Positions 17,855 through 28,591 of a stretch of DNA of 64,000 nt are shown one piece after another. The notes beneath the pieces were generated by a model. The model ran no database searches and was not told the DNA's origin. It worked only from the letters and a program-made list of their open reading frames with translations. The stretch is from Alcanivorax sp. (GTDB lineage: Bacteria; Pseudomonadota; Gammaproteobacteria; Pseudomonadales; Alcanivoracaceae). Both the position numbers and the translations under genes were made by a program. The DNA is taken from NCBI RefSeq assembly GCF_019431375.1, contig NZ_CP080267.1, positions 3,684,540 to 3,748,539 on the forward strand. Direction: 5' to 3'. Numbering within the stretch: position 1 is the stretch's first letter; every line of letters starts with the position of its first letter.

Positions 17855-20474
17855 GAGTGGCTAGAAGCCCTGGAATCCGTGGTCGAGCGCGAAGGCCGGA
17901 ACCGGCCGCCTGGTTGCTGGATACCATCACCAACGAGGCCCAGGAACAGGGCATCCGTCGTACTCACCTCAATACCCCGTACCTCAATACCATTCCCGCC
18001 AAGGATGAAGTGCCGATCCCCAGCGATATCTTCATGGAGCGCCGGGTGCGTTCTCTGGTGCGCTGGAATGCGTTGGCCACGGTGATGCGGGCCAACATGA
18101 ATGACGACGAGTTGGGTGGCCATATCGCTTCCTTTGCGTCATCCGCCACGCTTTATGATGTGGGTTTCAATCATTTCTTCCGGGCCCCCAGTGACAAGAA
18201 CGAAGGGGACCTGGTGTTCTTCCAGGGCCATTCCGCGCCGGGGGTATATGCCCGCGCTTACCTGGAAGGGCGTATCAGCGAAGAGCAGCTCGACAACTTC
18301 CGCCGGGAGGTGGATGGCAAGGGCCTGTCCTCCTACCCGCACCCCTGGTTGATGCCGGACTTCTGGCAGTTTCCCACCGTGTCCATGGGGCTGGGGCCGA
18401 TTCAGGCCATCTACCAGGCCCACGTGATGAAATACCTGCAAAACCGTGAGCTGATCCAGAAGGATGACCGCAAGGTGTGGGCCTTCCTGGGCGACGGCGA
18501 AATGGACGAGCCGGAATCTCTGGGTGCCCTGGCTCTGGCCGGCCGGGAGAAACTGGATAACCTGATTTTTGTGGTCAACTGCAACCTGCAGCGTCTGGAT
18601 GGCCCGGTGCGCGGTAACGGCAAGATCATCCAGGAACTGGAAGGTGTGTTTCGGGGCGCCGGCTGGAATGTGATCAAGGTGGTCTGGGGGCGACTCTGGG
18701 ATCCGCTACTGGAACGGGACAGCCAGGGCCTGCTGCGCCGGCGCATGGAAGAGTGCGTGGACGGTGAATACCAGGCCTACAAGAAGAACGGTGGCGCCTA
18801 TACCCGCGAGCATTTCTTCGGCGAGTATCCGGAGCTGAAAAAGCTGGTGGAGCACATGTCCGACGATGAGGTGTACCGCCTCAATCGCGGTGGCCACGAC
18901 CCGTTCAAGGTCTACGCGGCCTACCACGCGGCGGTTAACCATACCGGTCGGCCCACAGTGATCCTGGCCAAGACGGTAAAAGGTTATGCCACCGGCGCCG
19001 GTGAAGCGGTCAACAAGACCCACCAGATGAAGAAGCTGGATCTGGAAAGCCTGAAGGAATTCCGCGACCGCTTCGACATGCCGTTCACCGACGAAGAACT
19101 CAAGGATGTGCCCTACTACCGGCCGGACGCCGACTCCCGGAAATGCGTTTCATGAAAGAACAGCGCGATAAGCTGGGCGGTTATATGCCGGTGCGTCGAC
19201 AGCAGGCCAGTCAGGCATTGACCCTGCCCGGGCTGGATATCTTTGCCAACTTCCTGGAGGGCAGTGGCGACCGGGAAATTTCCACCACCATGGCGTTTGT
19301 GCGCATGATGAGTGCGCTGATCAAGGACAAGCAGATCGGCGAAAGGGTGGTGCCGATTGTGCCCGATGAGGCACGTACCTTTGGCATGGAAGGCCTGTTC
19401 CGGCAACTGGGTATCTATTCCTCCGGTGGCCAGAAATACGAGCCCGAGGATGCCGGTCAGGTCATGTATTACCGGGAAGACAAGAAGGGTCGCATCCTGG
19501 AAGAGGGGATCAACGAAGCGGGCGCCATGTCCGGCTGGCTGGCCGCCGCCACCAGCTACAGCGTGCACGATTTCACCCTTATCCCGTTCTATATCTATTA
19601 CTCCATGTTCGGTTTCCAGCGCGTGGGCGATCTTTGTTGGGCTGCCGGCGACAGTCAGGCACGCGGTTTTCTGCTGGGTGCCACCGCCGGACGTACCACC
19701 CTCAATGGCGAAGGGCTACAGCACCAGGATGGCCACAGCCATTTGCTGGCCAGCACCGTGCCCAATTGCGTCAGCTATGACCCCACCTACAGCTACGAGC
19801 TGGCGGTGATCCTGCACGACGGCCTCAAGCGCATGTATGAAGACAACGAAAAAGTTTTCTATTACCTGACCCTGATGAACGAAAACTACGTGCACGGTGC
19901 CATGCCGGAAGGGGCCGAAGAAGGTATTCGTCGGGGCATGTACCTGTTGCGCGAAGGCAAGGGGAAAACCAGGAAATCCCCCCGCGTGCAGTTGCTGGGC
20001 AGCGGCACCATTCTGCGCGAAGTGGAAGCGGCGGCGGAGCTGCTCCGTGATGACTTCGGCGTGGCGGCAGATGTGTGGAGTGTCACCAGCTTCAACGAAC
20101 TGCGCCGGGAAGGCCTGCGTCTGGACCGGGATGAAATCCTCAACCCGGATCAGGAGCGCGAGCGCACCTGGGTAGAGAGATGCCTGGATGGTCGCGACGG
20201 TCCGGTGATCGCGTCCACCGACTACATGCGCGCCTTTGCCGACCAGATCCGGCCTTGGGTACACGCACCTTATACGGTACTGGGCACCGACGGTTTCGGC
20301 CGCAGCGATTCCCGCCAGAAACTGCGCCACTTCTTTGAGGTGGATCGTCATTTCGTGGTGTTGGCGGCCCTCAGTGCATTGCGCAAGGACGGCAAGGTGG
20401 AGGCAGCTACCGTGAAAAAGGCCATCGAAAAATACGGCATCGATACGGATAAACCCTATCCGGTGATGCATTGA
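17855..20474 (+). pseudogene. aceE: Pyruvate dehydrogenase E1, copy 2, 5'-truncated and frameshifted
   Basis: Lacks promoter and the first 15 or so codons. A net one-base loss lies at about 17898-17905 (GGCCGGAACCGGCC versus GGCCCGGAACGGGCC) and another at about 19137 (CTCCCGG versus CTCCCCGG); otherwise it appears identical to the intact copy. A frame open from 17425 fuses antisense baeS to aceE and is an artefact of the joint. All changes are in C/G runs. Confidence 0.88.
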
Positions 20475-20510
20475 TCGCACCCCAACGTGATCTCACAAAA
20501 GGAGACCGGT

Positions 20511-22155
20511 GTGAGTAAGAGCATGATTCGTGTTCCCGATGTGGGCAGCAGTGATCCTGTTGACGTCATCGAGATCAGCGTGAAAGTCGGCGACACCATT
20601 GCCGCAGAAGACACCATTATTGTTCTGGAATCCGACAAGGCCACGGTAGAAGTGCCCGCACCGCAAGCGGGGAAAATTACCGCCATCAGTGTCAAGGTGG
20701 GCGACCGGGTCAAGGAAGGCGATGAACTAATGGAAGTCGAGGCCGAAGGCGAGTCGGAAGATCAGGCCTCCGCGGACTCCGAGGCTGCCAGTGAACCGTC
20801 GCAGGCCGCAGAGGAAAAAACGGATACGGAGTCAAAGCCGCAAGAAGAGGATGAGCCCGAAGCGCAGGAAAGCGGTGGCAGCGAAACCGTTACCGTGCCG
20901 GATCTTGGCGATATCGATTCCGCAGAAATTATCGAAGTGAATGTGGCCGTGGGTGATGAGCTCGAGCAGGAGCAGGTCATTGTGGTGGTGGAATCGGACA
21001 AGGCCTCCTGGAAATTCCCGCGCCCTCCGCTGGCAAGGTGGAATCGGTGGCGGTGAAGGTGGGCGACAAGGTCGGTACCGGTGATGCGCTGCTGACCATG
21101 GCGGTGGCCGGCGGCAAGCCGGCAGCGGACAACAAAGCCGAGGCGGCAGAAAAGTCAGAAACAAAGCCGGCGCCAGCCCCGGAGCAGGCCTCCACCGAGC
21201 AAAAACCGGCTCCGGCAACGTCGCAGCCAACCACTGCGGATGCCGGTTCCCCTTCCCGGTCCGTGCACGCTGGCCCGGCGGTCCGCAAGTTGGCCCGGGA
21301 AATGGGTGTGGATCTGGCCCAGGTCAACGGCACCGGTCCCAAGGACCGTATCCTCAAGGAAGATGTGCACGCCTGGGTGAAACAACGCCTTGAAGGTGTA
21401 CCTGCCGCAGCTGGCGGTAGCCTGGCGGTGGAATTGCCGGAAATCGATTTCAGCCAGTTCGGCGAGATCGAGCGGCTGGAGCTCAACAAGCTGCGCAAGG
21501 TGTCCGCCCAGAACCTGACTCGCTCCTGGCTGACCATTCCCCATGTCACCCAGCACGAGGTGGCAGATATCACCGGCCTGGAAGCCTTCCGCAAACAGCA
21601 AAACAAGGCGCTGGAGAAAGAAGGCGTGAAGTTGACCATGCTGGCGTTCCTGGTCAGTGCCTGTGCCAGGGCATTGCAGGAGTTTCCGCGTTTCAACAGC
21701 TCCCTGGAAAACGGCGGTGAGGCCCTGATTCAGAAGCATTACATTAACATCGGCATTGCCGTGGACACCCCCAATGGCCTGGTGGTGCCGGTGATCAAGG
21801 ATGCGGACAAGAAGGGGCTGAAAGCCATTGCTCTTGAAATGAGTGAGCTGGCGGAAAAGGCCCGTAATCGCAAACTGACACCGGCAGACATGAAGGGCGG
21901 GACGTTCAGTATTTCTTCTCTGGGTGGAATTGGTGGCACTGCGTTTACGCCCATTGTGAACTGGCCGGAAGTGGCCATCCTGGGGGTGAGCCGATCCGAT
22001 ATGCAGCCGGTCTGGGACGGTGAGCAGTTTCAGCCCCGGCTGATGTTGCCGTTGAGTCTGTCCTACGATCACCGGGTGATTGATGGCGCCGACGCGGCAA
22101 GATTTACCGCCTATCTCAGTCAGTTGCTGACAGATATGCGGCGGGCGTTGCTTAA
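20511..22155 (+). pseudogene. aceF: Pyruvate dehydrogenase E2, copy 2, frameshifted
   Basis: Same as 14073-15719 except for one missing C at about 21007 (within the second lipoyl-lysine motif) and one missing T at the stop codon (TTGCTTAAG versus TTGCTTTAAG). The first breaks the protein after about 165 residues. The second removes the stop of the original frame, so the downstream frame reads through the terminator hairpin and antisense to the spy-like gene to 22603. Not a credible functional gene. Confidence 0.88.
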
Positions 22156-22168
22156 GAGGTCCACTCAA

Positions 22169-22211
22169 CCCAACGATGATAGCCGGCAATTTTCCGGCTA
22201 TCATCGTTGGG
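22169..22211. terminator. Long hairpin, copy 2
   Basis: Same 18-bp perfect stem and 7-base loop as at 15733-15775. Confidence 0.6.
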
Positions 22212-22252
22212 AGGGTGCGGGTCGGACGTCCGACTACAAACGGCAGCCTGAA

Positions 22253-22579
22253 TTATTCCCCGCGCTTGTCCTTTTTCTCTTTCCTGTTCTCCTTGCGCTC
22301 TTCCCAGCGTTCCTTGCGTTTTTCCTTCATTTCGGCCAGCTTTTCCTGCTGTTCAGGGGTCAGTACCTTGTTCATCTTGCCTTGGGTTTCTTCGTGCAGG
22401 GCTTTCATCTTTTCGCCCTGCTCCTGAAAGATGGCCTTGAGCTGGGTGCTTTGTTCTTCGCTCAGCTCCAGTTTCTTCTCCAGACGTTCCACCATGTGCT
22501 CCCCGCCCTTATGGCCGGGGCCATAGGCAAAAGCAGAGGTGGTGAAGATTGCCAGGGCAACGATAGCCAGTTTTTTCAT
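22253..22579 (-). CDS. Spy/CpxP-like periplasmic protein (copy 2)
   Basis: Identical 108-residue protein to the copies at 15817 and 28025, with signal peptide and LTxxQ-like motifs. It is intact, but the bae genes that would lie upstream are reduced to a 3' baeR fragment here. If the arrangement is real it would depend solely on its own promoter (palindrome GACTCAGTGAGTC upstream). Confidence 0.78.
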   Translation of the reverse strand: MKKLAIVALAIFTTSAFAYGPGHKGGEHMVERLEKKLELSEEQSTQLKAIFQEQGEKMKALHEETQGKMNKVLTPEQQEKLAEMKEKRKERWEERKENRKEKKDKRGE

Positions 22580-22676
22580 GATGCTCTCCTTGTGACTCAG
22601 TGAGTCCCTGTGAATATGTGGGAGCAGTATGGAAGGAAAGGGTGCAAGGAATATGCAGGAAAAAAGGAAGAAGCAG

Positions 22677-22838
22677 TTACGAGCTACGAGCTACTAGAAA
22701 AAGATAATACAAAAGACAGAGGGTGCTTGACGGCTATTTGCCGTCCTCTCTCATACTGATAGCTAAGCTAGAAGCTAGAAGCTAAAGAAAGAAGCTAAAG
22801 AAGCTAGAAGCTAGAAGCTAGAAGCTAGAAGCTGCTGC
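22677..22838. repeat. Heptamer repeat element (E9, copy 2)
   Basis: Same left tract as copy 1. The right tract is rearranged: GCTAGAA units are interrupted by variants such as GCTAAAG and short insertions before four clean units. It differs in length and order from copies 1 and 3. Confidence 0.7.
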
Positions 22839-22939
22839 CTACGGCTGCTCCAGCCGATACCCCACCCCATAAACACTACCAATCCAGTCATGGGACTGGT
22901 CGTCGCCGTCGTTGAGTTTGCGGGCGCAGTTTTGCGGAT
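22839..22939 (-). pseudogene. baeR: baeR 3' fragment at joint
   Basis: Encodes only the last 30 or so residues of BaeR (KLRRKLND to the C-terminus). Two one-base insertions (GCGGGCG and GTTTTGC, in G and T runs) occur in the last 20 bases before the joint to ampE at about 22939/22940. Confidence 0.85.
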
Positions 22940-23135
22940 CGGCCAGTGGTTACGCCTGGATCATAGTGGTCAGGGCCTGCAGGAGGTGGCCAATGTGGCC
23001 CTGGAGGATGCGCAGGTTCAACAAGGAGGTTCCCTGTCTGCCGCCCTGGATCACTTGGAATCCCTGCAGGGCTTACTACTGCGCTGCGTTGCCATCTGGC
23101 TGATCCTGTCAGCGCTGTGGATCATCGTGATCTGA
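22940..23135 (+). pseudogene. ampE: ampE 3' fragment at joint
   Basis: The last 64 or so codons of ampE (from GQWLRLDHSGQG to the stop), identical to 10737-10930, followed by the complete ampE-aceE intergenic region. Confidence 0.88.
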
Positions 23136-23167
23136 CGATAGCCCAAGGCGTTCTGAACGTGCTATCT

Positions 23168-23322
23168 AATTGAGAATGGATAATTGATAAGGGCGCGATC
23201 AACGCTGTGGCGCTTGTCAAAACTGAGTGACCGCGTCCAGAGCTTGGGCGCGGCCTCTTGTGTTTGACGATAGAAGGGCGTGTTCCGCGTGTTATCAATT
23301 CTCAATTATCCATTATCAATTG
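23168..23322. repeat. Inverted-arm heptamer element, second copy (E1')
   Basis: Repeats 10963-11117, with AT-rich TAATTGA-type heptamers in inverted orientation. The surrounding 437-bp region differs from copy 1 by only a few substitutions (around 23369, 23392 and 23418). Confidence 0.7.
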
Positions 23323-23440
23323 CTTTTCTCCCCATCGACTTAGGTCTGATGTCGTCCTGCTCTGTCAGACCTCATGCTGGCAGGGCTTTTGCCATACCAA
23401 AACATCCGCCTGTAACCCGCCTGTGGTGATTATCGTCATT

Positions 23441-23454
23441 TGACCGGCCGGTCA
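23441..23454. promoter_or_regulatory. Palindromic candidate operator upstream of intact aceE
   Basis: TGACCGGCCGGTCA, about 120 bp before the aceE ATG; same as 11236-11249. Confidence 0.4.
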
Positions 23455-23572
23455 TTGCGGCTAGTATGGAAAGAGCTTGTATCAGTTCGCCCAACACCCC
23501 CGGGCGCTTATTTCCGCGGTGCTGCAGTGATCCTGCCGTGCCGCCTGGCAACGCGAAAAAGGACGCACGCCC

Positions 23573-26242
23573 ATGCATAAAAGAAGTTTCTTTGATGATA
23601 TGGACCCGGCAGAAACCCGGGAGTGGCTAGAAGCCCTGGAATCCGTGGTCGAGCGCGAAGGCCCGGAACGGGCCGCCTGGTTGCTGGATACCATCACCAA
23701 CGAGGCCCAGGAACAGGGCATCCGTCGTACTCACCTCAATACCCCGTACCTCAATACCATTCCCGCCAAGGATGAAGTGCCGATCCCCAGCGATATCTTC
23801 ATGGAGCGCCGGGTGCGTTCTCTGGTGCGCTGGAATGCGTTGGCCACGGTGATGCGGGCCAACATGAATGACGACGAGTTGGGTGGCCATATCGCTTCCT
23901 TTGCGTCATCCGCCACGCTTTATGATGTGGGTTTCAATCATTTCTTCCGGGCCCCCAGTGACAAGAACGAAGGGGACCTGGTGTTCTTCCAGGGCCATTC
24001 TGCGCCGGGGGTATATGCCCGCGCTTACCTGGAAGGGCGTATCAGCGAAGAGCAGCTCGACAACTTCCGCCGGGAGGTGGATGGCAAGGGCCTGTCCTCC
24101 TACCCGCACCCCTGGTTGATGCCGGACTTCTGGCAGTTTCCCACCGTGTCCATGGGGCTGGGGCCGATTCAGGCCATCTACCAGGCCCACGTGATGAAAT
24201 ACCTGCAAAACCGTGAGCTGATCCAGAAGGATGACCGCAAGGTGTGGGCCTTCCTGGGCGACGGCGAAATGGACGAGCCGGAATCTCTGGGTGCCCTGGC
24301 TCTGGCCGGCCGGGAGAAACTGGATAACCTGATTTTTGTGGTCAACTGCAACCTGCAGCGTCTGGATGGCCCGGTGCGCGGTAACGGCAAGATCATCCAG
24401 GAACTGGAAGGTGTGTTTCGGGGCGCCGGCTGGAATGTGATCAAGGTGGTCTGGGGGCGACTCTGGGATCCGCTACTGGAACGGGACAGCCAGGGCCTGC
24501 TGCGCCGGCGCATGGAAGAGTGCGTGGACGGTGAATACCAGGCCTACAAGAAGAACGGTGGCGCCTATACCCGCGAGCATTTCTTCGGCGAGTATCCGGA
24601 GCTGAAAAAGCTGGTGGAGCACATGTCCGACGATGAGGTGTACCGCCTCAATCGCGGTGGCCACGACCCGTTCAAGGTCTACGCGGCCTACCACGCGGCG
24701 GTTAACCATACCGGTCGGCCCACAGTGATCCTGGCCAAGACGGTAAAAGGTTATGCCACCGGCGCCGGTGAAGCGGTCAACAAGACCCACCAGATGAAGA
24801 AGCTGGATCTGGAAAGCCTGAAGGAATTCCGCGACCGCTTCGACATGCCGTTCACCGACGAAGAACTCAAGGATGTGCCCTACTACCGGCCGGACGCCGA
24901 CTCCCCGGAAATGCGTTTCATGAAAGAACAGCGCGATAAGCTGGGCGGTTATATGCCGGTGCGTCGACAGCAGGCCAGTCAGGCATTGACCCTGCCCGGG
25001 CTGGATATCTTTGCCAACTTCCTGGAGGGCAGTGGCGACCGGGAAATTTCCACCACCATGGCGTTTGTGCGCATGATGAGTGCGCTGATCAAGGACAAGC
25101 AGATCGGCGAAAGGGTGGTGCCGATTGTGCCCGATGAGGCACGTACCTTTGGCATGGAAGGCCTGTTCCGGCAACTGGGTATCTATTCCTCCGGTGGCCA
25201 GAAATACGAGCCCGAGGATGCCGGTCAGGTCATGTATTACCGGGAAGACAAGAAGGGTCGCATCCTGGAAGAGGGGATCAACGAAGCGGGCGCCATGTCC
25301 GGCTGGCTGGCCGCCGCCACCAGCTACAGCGTGCACGATTTCACCCTTATCCCGTTCTATATCTATTACTCCATGTTCGGTTTCCAGCGCGTGGGCGATC
25401 TTTGTTGGGCTGCCGGCGACAGTCAGGCACGCGGTTTTCTGCTGGGTGCCACCGCCGGACGTACCACCCTCAATGGCGAAGGGCTACAGCACCAGGATGG
25501 CCACAGCCATTTGCTGGCCAGCACCGTGCCCAATTGCGTCAGCTATGACCCCACCTACAGCTACGAGCTGGCGGTGATCCTGCACGACGGCCTCAAGCGC
25601 ATGTATGAAGACAACGAAAAAGTTTTCTATTACCTGACCCTGATGAACGAAAACTACGTGCACGGTGCCATGCCGGAAGGGGCCGAAGAAGGTATTCGTC
25701 GGGGCATGTACCTGTTGCGCGAAGGCAAGGGGAAAACCAGGAAATCCCCCCGCGTGCAGTTGCTGGGCAGCGGCACCATTCTGCGCGAAGTGGAAGCGGC
25801 GGCGGAGCTGCTCCGTGATGACTTCGGCGTGGCGGCAGATGTGTGGAGTGTCACCAGCTTCAACGAACTGCGCCGGGAAGGCCTGCGTCTGGACCGGGAT
25901 GAAATCCTCAACCCGGATCAGGAGCGCGAGCGCACCTGGGTAGAGAGATGCCTGGATGGTCGCGACGGTCCGGTGATCGCGTCCACCGACTACATGCGCG
26001 CCTTTGCCGACCAGATCCGGCCTTGGGTACACGCACCTTATACGGTACTGGGCACCGACGGTTTCGGCCGCAGCGATTCCCGCCAGAAACTGCGCCACTT
26101 CTTTGAGGTGGATCGTCATTTCGTGGTGTTGGCGGCCCTCAGTGCATTGCGCAAGGACGGCAAGGTGGAGGCAGCTACCGTGAAAAAGGCCATCGAAAAA
26201 TACGGCATCGATACGGATAAACCCTATCCGGTGATGCATTGA
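23573..26242 (+). CDS. aceE: Pyruvate dehydrogenase E1 component (intact copy)
   Basis: Thiamine-diphosphate-dependent decarboxylase of the pyruvate dehydrogenase complex; passes the hydroxyethyl/acetyl group to lipoyl-AceF. 889 aa, matching homodimeric proteobacterial E1 (887 aa in E. coli). The ThDP/Mg motif is GDGEMDEPES ... VNCNLQ. Other family blocks are GHSAPGVYARAYLEGRI near residue 140, the EGLQHQDGHSH region near residue 635 and YGFGRS-like GTDGFGRSDSR near the C-terminus. The ATG at 23573 is preceded by an AAGGAC-type site. It is followed after 36 bp by aceF; no pdhR or lpd is adjacent. This is the only intact aceE of three in the window. Confidence 0.96.
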   Translation: MHKRSFFDDMDPAETREWLEALESVVEREGPERAAWLLDTITNEAQEQGIRRTHLNTPYLNTIPAKDEVPIPSDIFMERRVRSLVRWNALATVMRANMNDDELGGHIASFASSATLYDVGFNHFFRAPSDKNEGDLVFFQGHSAPGVYARAYLEGRISEEQLDNFRREVDGKGLSSYPHPWLMPDFWQFPTVSMGLGPIQAIYQAHVMKYLQNRELIQKDDRKVWAFLGDGEMDEPESLGALALAGREKLDNLIFVVNCNLQRLDGPVRGNGKIIQELEGVFRGAGWNVIKVVWGRLWDPLLERDSQGLLRRRMEECVDGEYQAYKKNGGAYTREHFFGEYPELKKLVEHMSDDEVYRLNRGGHDPFKVYAAYHAAVNHTGRPTVILAKTVKGYATGAGEAVNKTHQMKKLDLESLKEFRDRFDMPFTDEELKDVPYYRPDADSPEMRFMKEQRDKLGGYMPVRRQQASQALTLPGLDIFANFLEGSGDREISTTMAFVRMMSALIKDKQIGERVVPIVPDEARTFGMEGLFRQLGIYSSGGQKYEPEDAGQVMYYREDKKGRILEEGINEAGAMSGWLAAATSYSVHDFTLIPFYIYYSMFGFQRVGDLCWAAGDSQARGFLLGATAGRTTLNGEGLQHQDGHSHLLASTVPNCVSYDPTYSYELAVILHDGLKRMYEDNEKVFYYLTLMNENYVHGAMPEGAEEGIRRGMYLLREGKGKTRKSPRVQLLGSGTILREVEAAAELLRDDFGVAADVWSVTSFNELRREGLRLDRDEILNPDQERERTWVERCLDGRDGPVIASTDYMRAFADQIRPWVHAPYTVLGTDGFGRSDSRQKLRHFFEVDRHFVVLAALSALRKDGKVEAATVKKAIEKYGIDTDKPYPVMH

Positions 26243-26278
26243 TCGCACCCCAACGTGATCTCACAAAAGGAGACCGGT

Positions 26279-27925
26279 GTGAGTAAGAGCATGATTCGTG
26301 TTCCCGATGTGGGCAGCAGTGATCCTGTTGACGTCATCGAGATCAGCGTGAAAGTCGGCGACACCATTGCCGCAGAAGACACCATTATTGTTCTGGAATC
26401 CGACAAGGCCACGGTAGAAGTGCCCGCACCGCAAGCGGGGAAAATTACCGCCATCAGTGTCAAGGTGGGCGACCGGGTCAAGGAAGGCGATGAACTAATG
26501 GAAGTCGAGGCCGAAGGCGAGTCGGAAGATCAGGCCTCCGCGGACTCCGAGGCTGCCAGTGAACCGTCGCAGGCCGCAGAGGAAAAAACGGATACGGAGT
26601 CAAAGCCGCAAGAAGAGGATGAGCCCGAAGCGCAGGAAAGCGGTGGCAGCGAAACCGTTACCGTGCCGGATCTTGGCGATATCGATTCCGCAGAAATTAT
26701 CGAAGTGAATGTGGCCGTGGGTGATGAGCTCGAGCAGGAGCAGGTCATTGTGGTGGTGGAATCGGACAAGGCCTCCCTGGAAATTCCCGCGCCCTCCGCT
26801 GGCAAGGTGGAATCGGTGGCGGTGAAGGTGGGCGACAAGGTCGGTACCGGTGATGCGCTGCTGACCATGGCGGTGGCCGGCGGCAAGCCGGCAGCGGACA
26901 ACAAAGCCGAGGCGGCAGAAAAGTCAGAAACAAAGCCGGCGCCAGCCCCGGAGCAGGCCTCCACCGAGCAAAAACCGGCTCCGGCAACGTCGCAGCCAAC
27001 CACTGCGGATGCCGGTTCCCCTTCCCGGTCCGTGCACGCTGGCCCGGCGGTCCGCAAGTTGGCCCGGGAAATGGGTGTGGATCTGGCCCAGGTCAACGGC
27101 ACCGGTCCCAAGGACCGTATCCTCAAGGAAGATGTGCACGCCTGGGTGAAACAACGCCTTGAAGGTGTACCTGCCGCAGCTGGCGGTAGCCTGGCGGTGG
27201 AATTGCCGGAAATCGATTTCAGCCAGTTCGGCGAGATCGAGCGGCTGGAGCTCAACAAGCTGCGCAAGGTGTCCGCCCAGAACCTGACTCGCTCCTGGCT
27301 GACCATTCCCCATGTCACCCAGCACGAGGTGGCAGATATCACCGGCCTGGAAGCCTTCCGCAAACAGCAAAACAAGGCGCTGGAGAAAGAAGGCGTGAAG
27401 TTGACCATGCTGGCGTTCCTGGTCAGTGCCTGTGCCAGGGCATTGCAGGAGTTTCCGCGTTTCAACAGCTCCCTGGAAAACGGCGGTGAGGCCCTGATTC
27501 AGAAGCATTACATTAACATCGGCATTGCCGTGGACACCCCCAATGGCCTGGTGGTGCCGGTGATCAAGGATGCGGACAAGAAGGGGCTGAAAGCCATTGC
27601 TCTTGAAATGAGTGAGCTGGCGGAAAAGGCCCGTAATCGCAAACTGACACCGGCAGACATGAAGGGCGGGACGTTCAGTATTTCTTCTCTGGGTGGAATT
27701 GGTGGCACTGCGTTTACGCCCATTGTGAACTGGCCGGAAGTGGCCATCCTGGGGGTGAGCCGATCCGATATGCAGCCGGTCTGGGACGGTGAGCAGTTTC
27801 AGCCCCGGCTGATGTTGCCGTTGAGTCTGTCCTACGATCACCGGGTGATTGATGGCGCCGACGCGGCAAGATTTACCGCCTATCTCAGTCAGTTGCTGAC
27901 AGATATGCGGCGGGCGTTGCTTTAA
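26279..27925 (+). CDS. aceF: Pyruvate dehydrogenase E2 (intact copy 3)
   Basis: 548 aa, apparently identical to 14073-15719: two lipoyl domains with ESDKA motifs, peripheral-subunit-binding domain, and acyltransferase domain with the DHRVIDGADAARF active site. GTG start with AAGGAG six bases upstream. Together with the preceding aceE this gives one complete E1-E2 operon; E3 must be encoded elsewhere. Its 3' end converges with the spy-like gene across a long hairpin. Confidence 0.95.
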   Translation: MSKSMIRVPDVGSSDPVDVIEISVKVGDTIAAEDTIIVLESDKATVEVPAPQAGKITAISVKVGDRVKEGDELMEVEAEGESEDQASADSEAASEPSQAAEEKTDTESKPQEEDEPEAQESGGSETVTVPDLGDIDSAEIIEVNVAVGDELEQEQVIVVVESDKASLEIPAPSAGKVESVAVKVGDKVGTGDALLTMAVAGGKPAADNKAEAAEKSETKPAPAPEQASTEQKPAPATSQPTTADAGSPSRSVHAGPAVRKLAREMGVDLAQVNGTGPKDRILKEDVHAWVKQRLEGVPAAAGGSLAVELPEIDFSQFGEIERLELNKLRKVSAQNLTRSWLTIPHVTQHEVADITGLEAFRKQQNKALEKEGVKLTMLAFLVSACARALQEFPRFNSSLENGGEALIQKHYINIGIAVDTPNGLVVPVIKDADKKGLKAIALEMSELAEKARNRKLTPADMKGGTFSISSLGGIGGTAFTPIVNWPEVAILGVSRSDMQPVWDGEQFQPRLMLPLSLSYDHRVIDGADAARFTAYLSQLLTDMRRALL

Positions 27926-27938
27926 GAGGTCCACTCAA

Positions 27939-27981
27939 CCCAACGATGATAGCCGGCAATTTTCCGGCTATCATCGTTGGG
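27939..27981. terminator. Long hairpin, copy 3
   Basis: 18-bp perfect stem (27939-27956 / 27964-27981), 7-base loop, between convergent aceF and the spy-like gene. Confidence 0.65.
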
Positions 27982-28024
27982 AGGGTGCGGGTCGGGGACG
28001 TCCGACTACAAACGGCAGCCTGAA

Positions 28025-28351
28025 TTATTCCCCGCGCTTGTCCTTTTTCTCTTTCCTGTTCTCCTTGCGCTCTTCCCAGCGTTCCTTGCGTTTTTCCTTC
28101 ATTTCGGCCAGCTTTTCCTGCTGTTCAGGGGTCAGTACCTTGTTCATCTTGCCTTGGGTTTCTTCGTGCAGGGCTTTCATCTTTTCGCCCTGCTCCTGAA
28201 AGATGGCCTTGAGCTGGGTGCTTTGTTCTTCGCTCAGCTCCAGTTTCTTCTCCAGACGTTCCACCATGTGCTCCCCGCCCTTATGGCCGGGGCCATAGGC
28301 AAAAGCAGAGGTGGTGAAGATTGCCAGGGCAACGATAGCCAGTTTTTTCAT
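28025..28351 (-). CDS. Spy/CpxP-like periplasmic protein (intact locus)
   Basis: 108 aa: cleavable signal peptide ending AFA, then a Lys/Glu/Arg-rich helical mature protein with LSEEQSTQ and LTPEQQEK motifs of the LTXXQ family. It is probably a periplasmic chaperone-like stress protein. In this copy the whole baeS-baeR operon lies upstream on the same strand, separated by 240 bp containing the heptamer element. BaeR control of spy is known in E. coli; applying it here is inference from neighbourhood, since no BaeR box was firmly identified. Confidence 0.82.
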   Translation of the reverse strand: MKKLAIVALAIFTTSAFAYGPGHKGGEHMVERLEKKLELSEEQSTQLKAIFQEQGEKMKALHEETQGKMNKVLTPEQQEKLAEMKEKRKERWEERKENRKEKKDKRGE

Positions 28352-28448
28352 GATGCTCTCCTTGTGACTCAGTGAGTCCCTGTGAATATGTGGGAGCAGT
28401 ATGGAAGGAAAGGGTGCAAGGAATATGCAGGAAAAAAGGAAGAAGCAG

Positions 28449-28591
28449 TTACGAGCTACGAGCTACTAGAAAAAGATAATACAAAAGACAGAGGGTGCTT
28501 GACGGCTATTTGCCGTCCTCTCTCATACTGATAGCTAGAAGCTAGAAGCTAGAAGCTAGAAGCTAGAAGAAGCTAGAAGCTAGAAGCTGCC
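28449..28591. repeat. Heptamer repeat element (E9, copy 3)
   Basis: Left GAGCTAC tract, a central GACGGC/GCCGTC hairpin, then a right GCTAGAA tract with one short interruption, ending at the baeR stop codon. The right tract is longer than in copy 1. Confidence 0.75.

Noticed and set aside
17425..19155. 576-codon frame joining antisense baeS with aceE
   Set aside because: The first 140 or so residues are the antisense of the kinase; the fusion exists only because of the joint and a frameshift.
21038..22603. 521-codon frame fusing aceF to sequence past its stop
   Set aside because: It arises from a missing T at the stop codon in copy 2 and reads through a hairpin and antisense to the spy-like gene.
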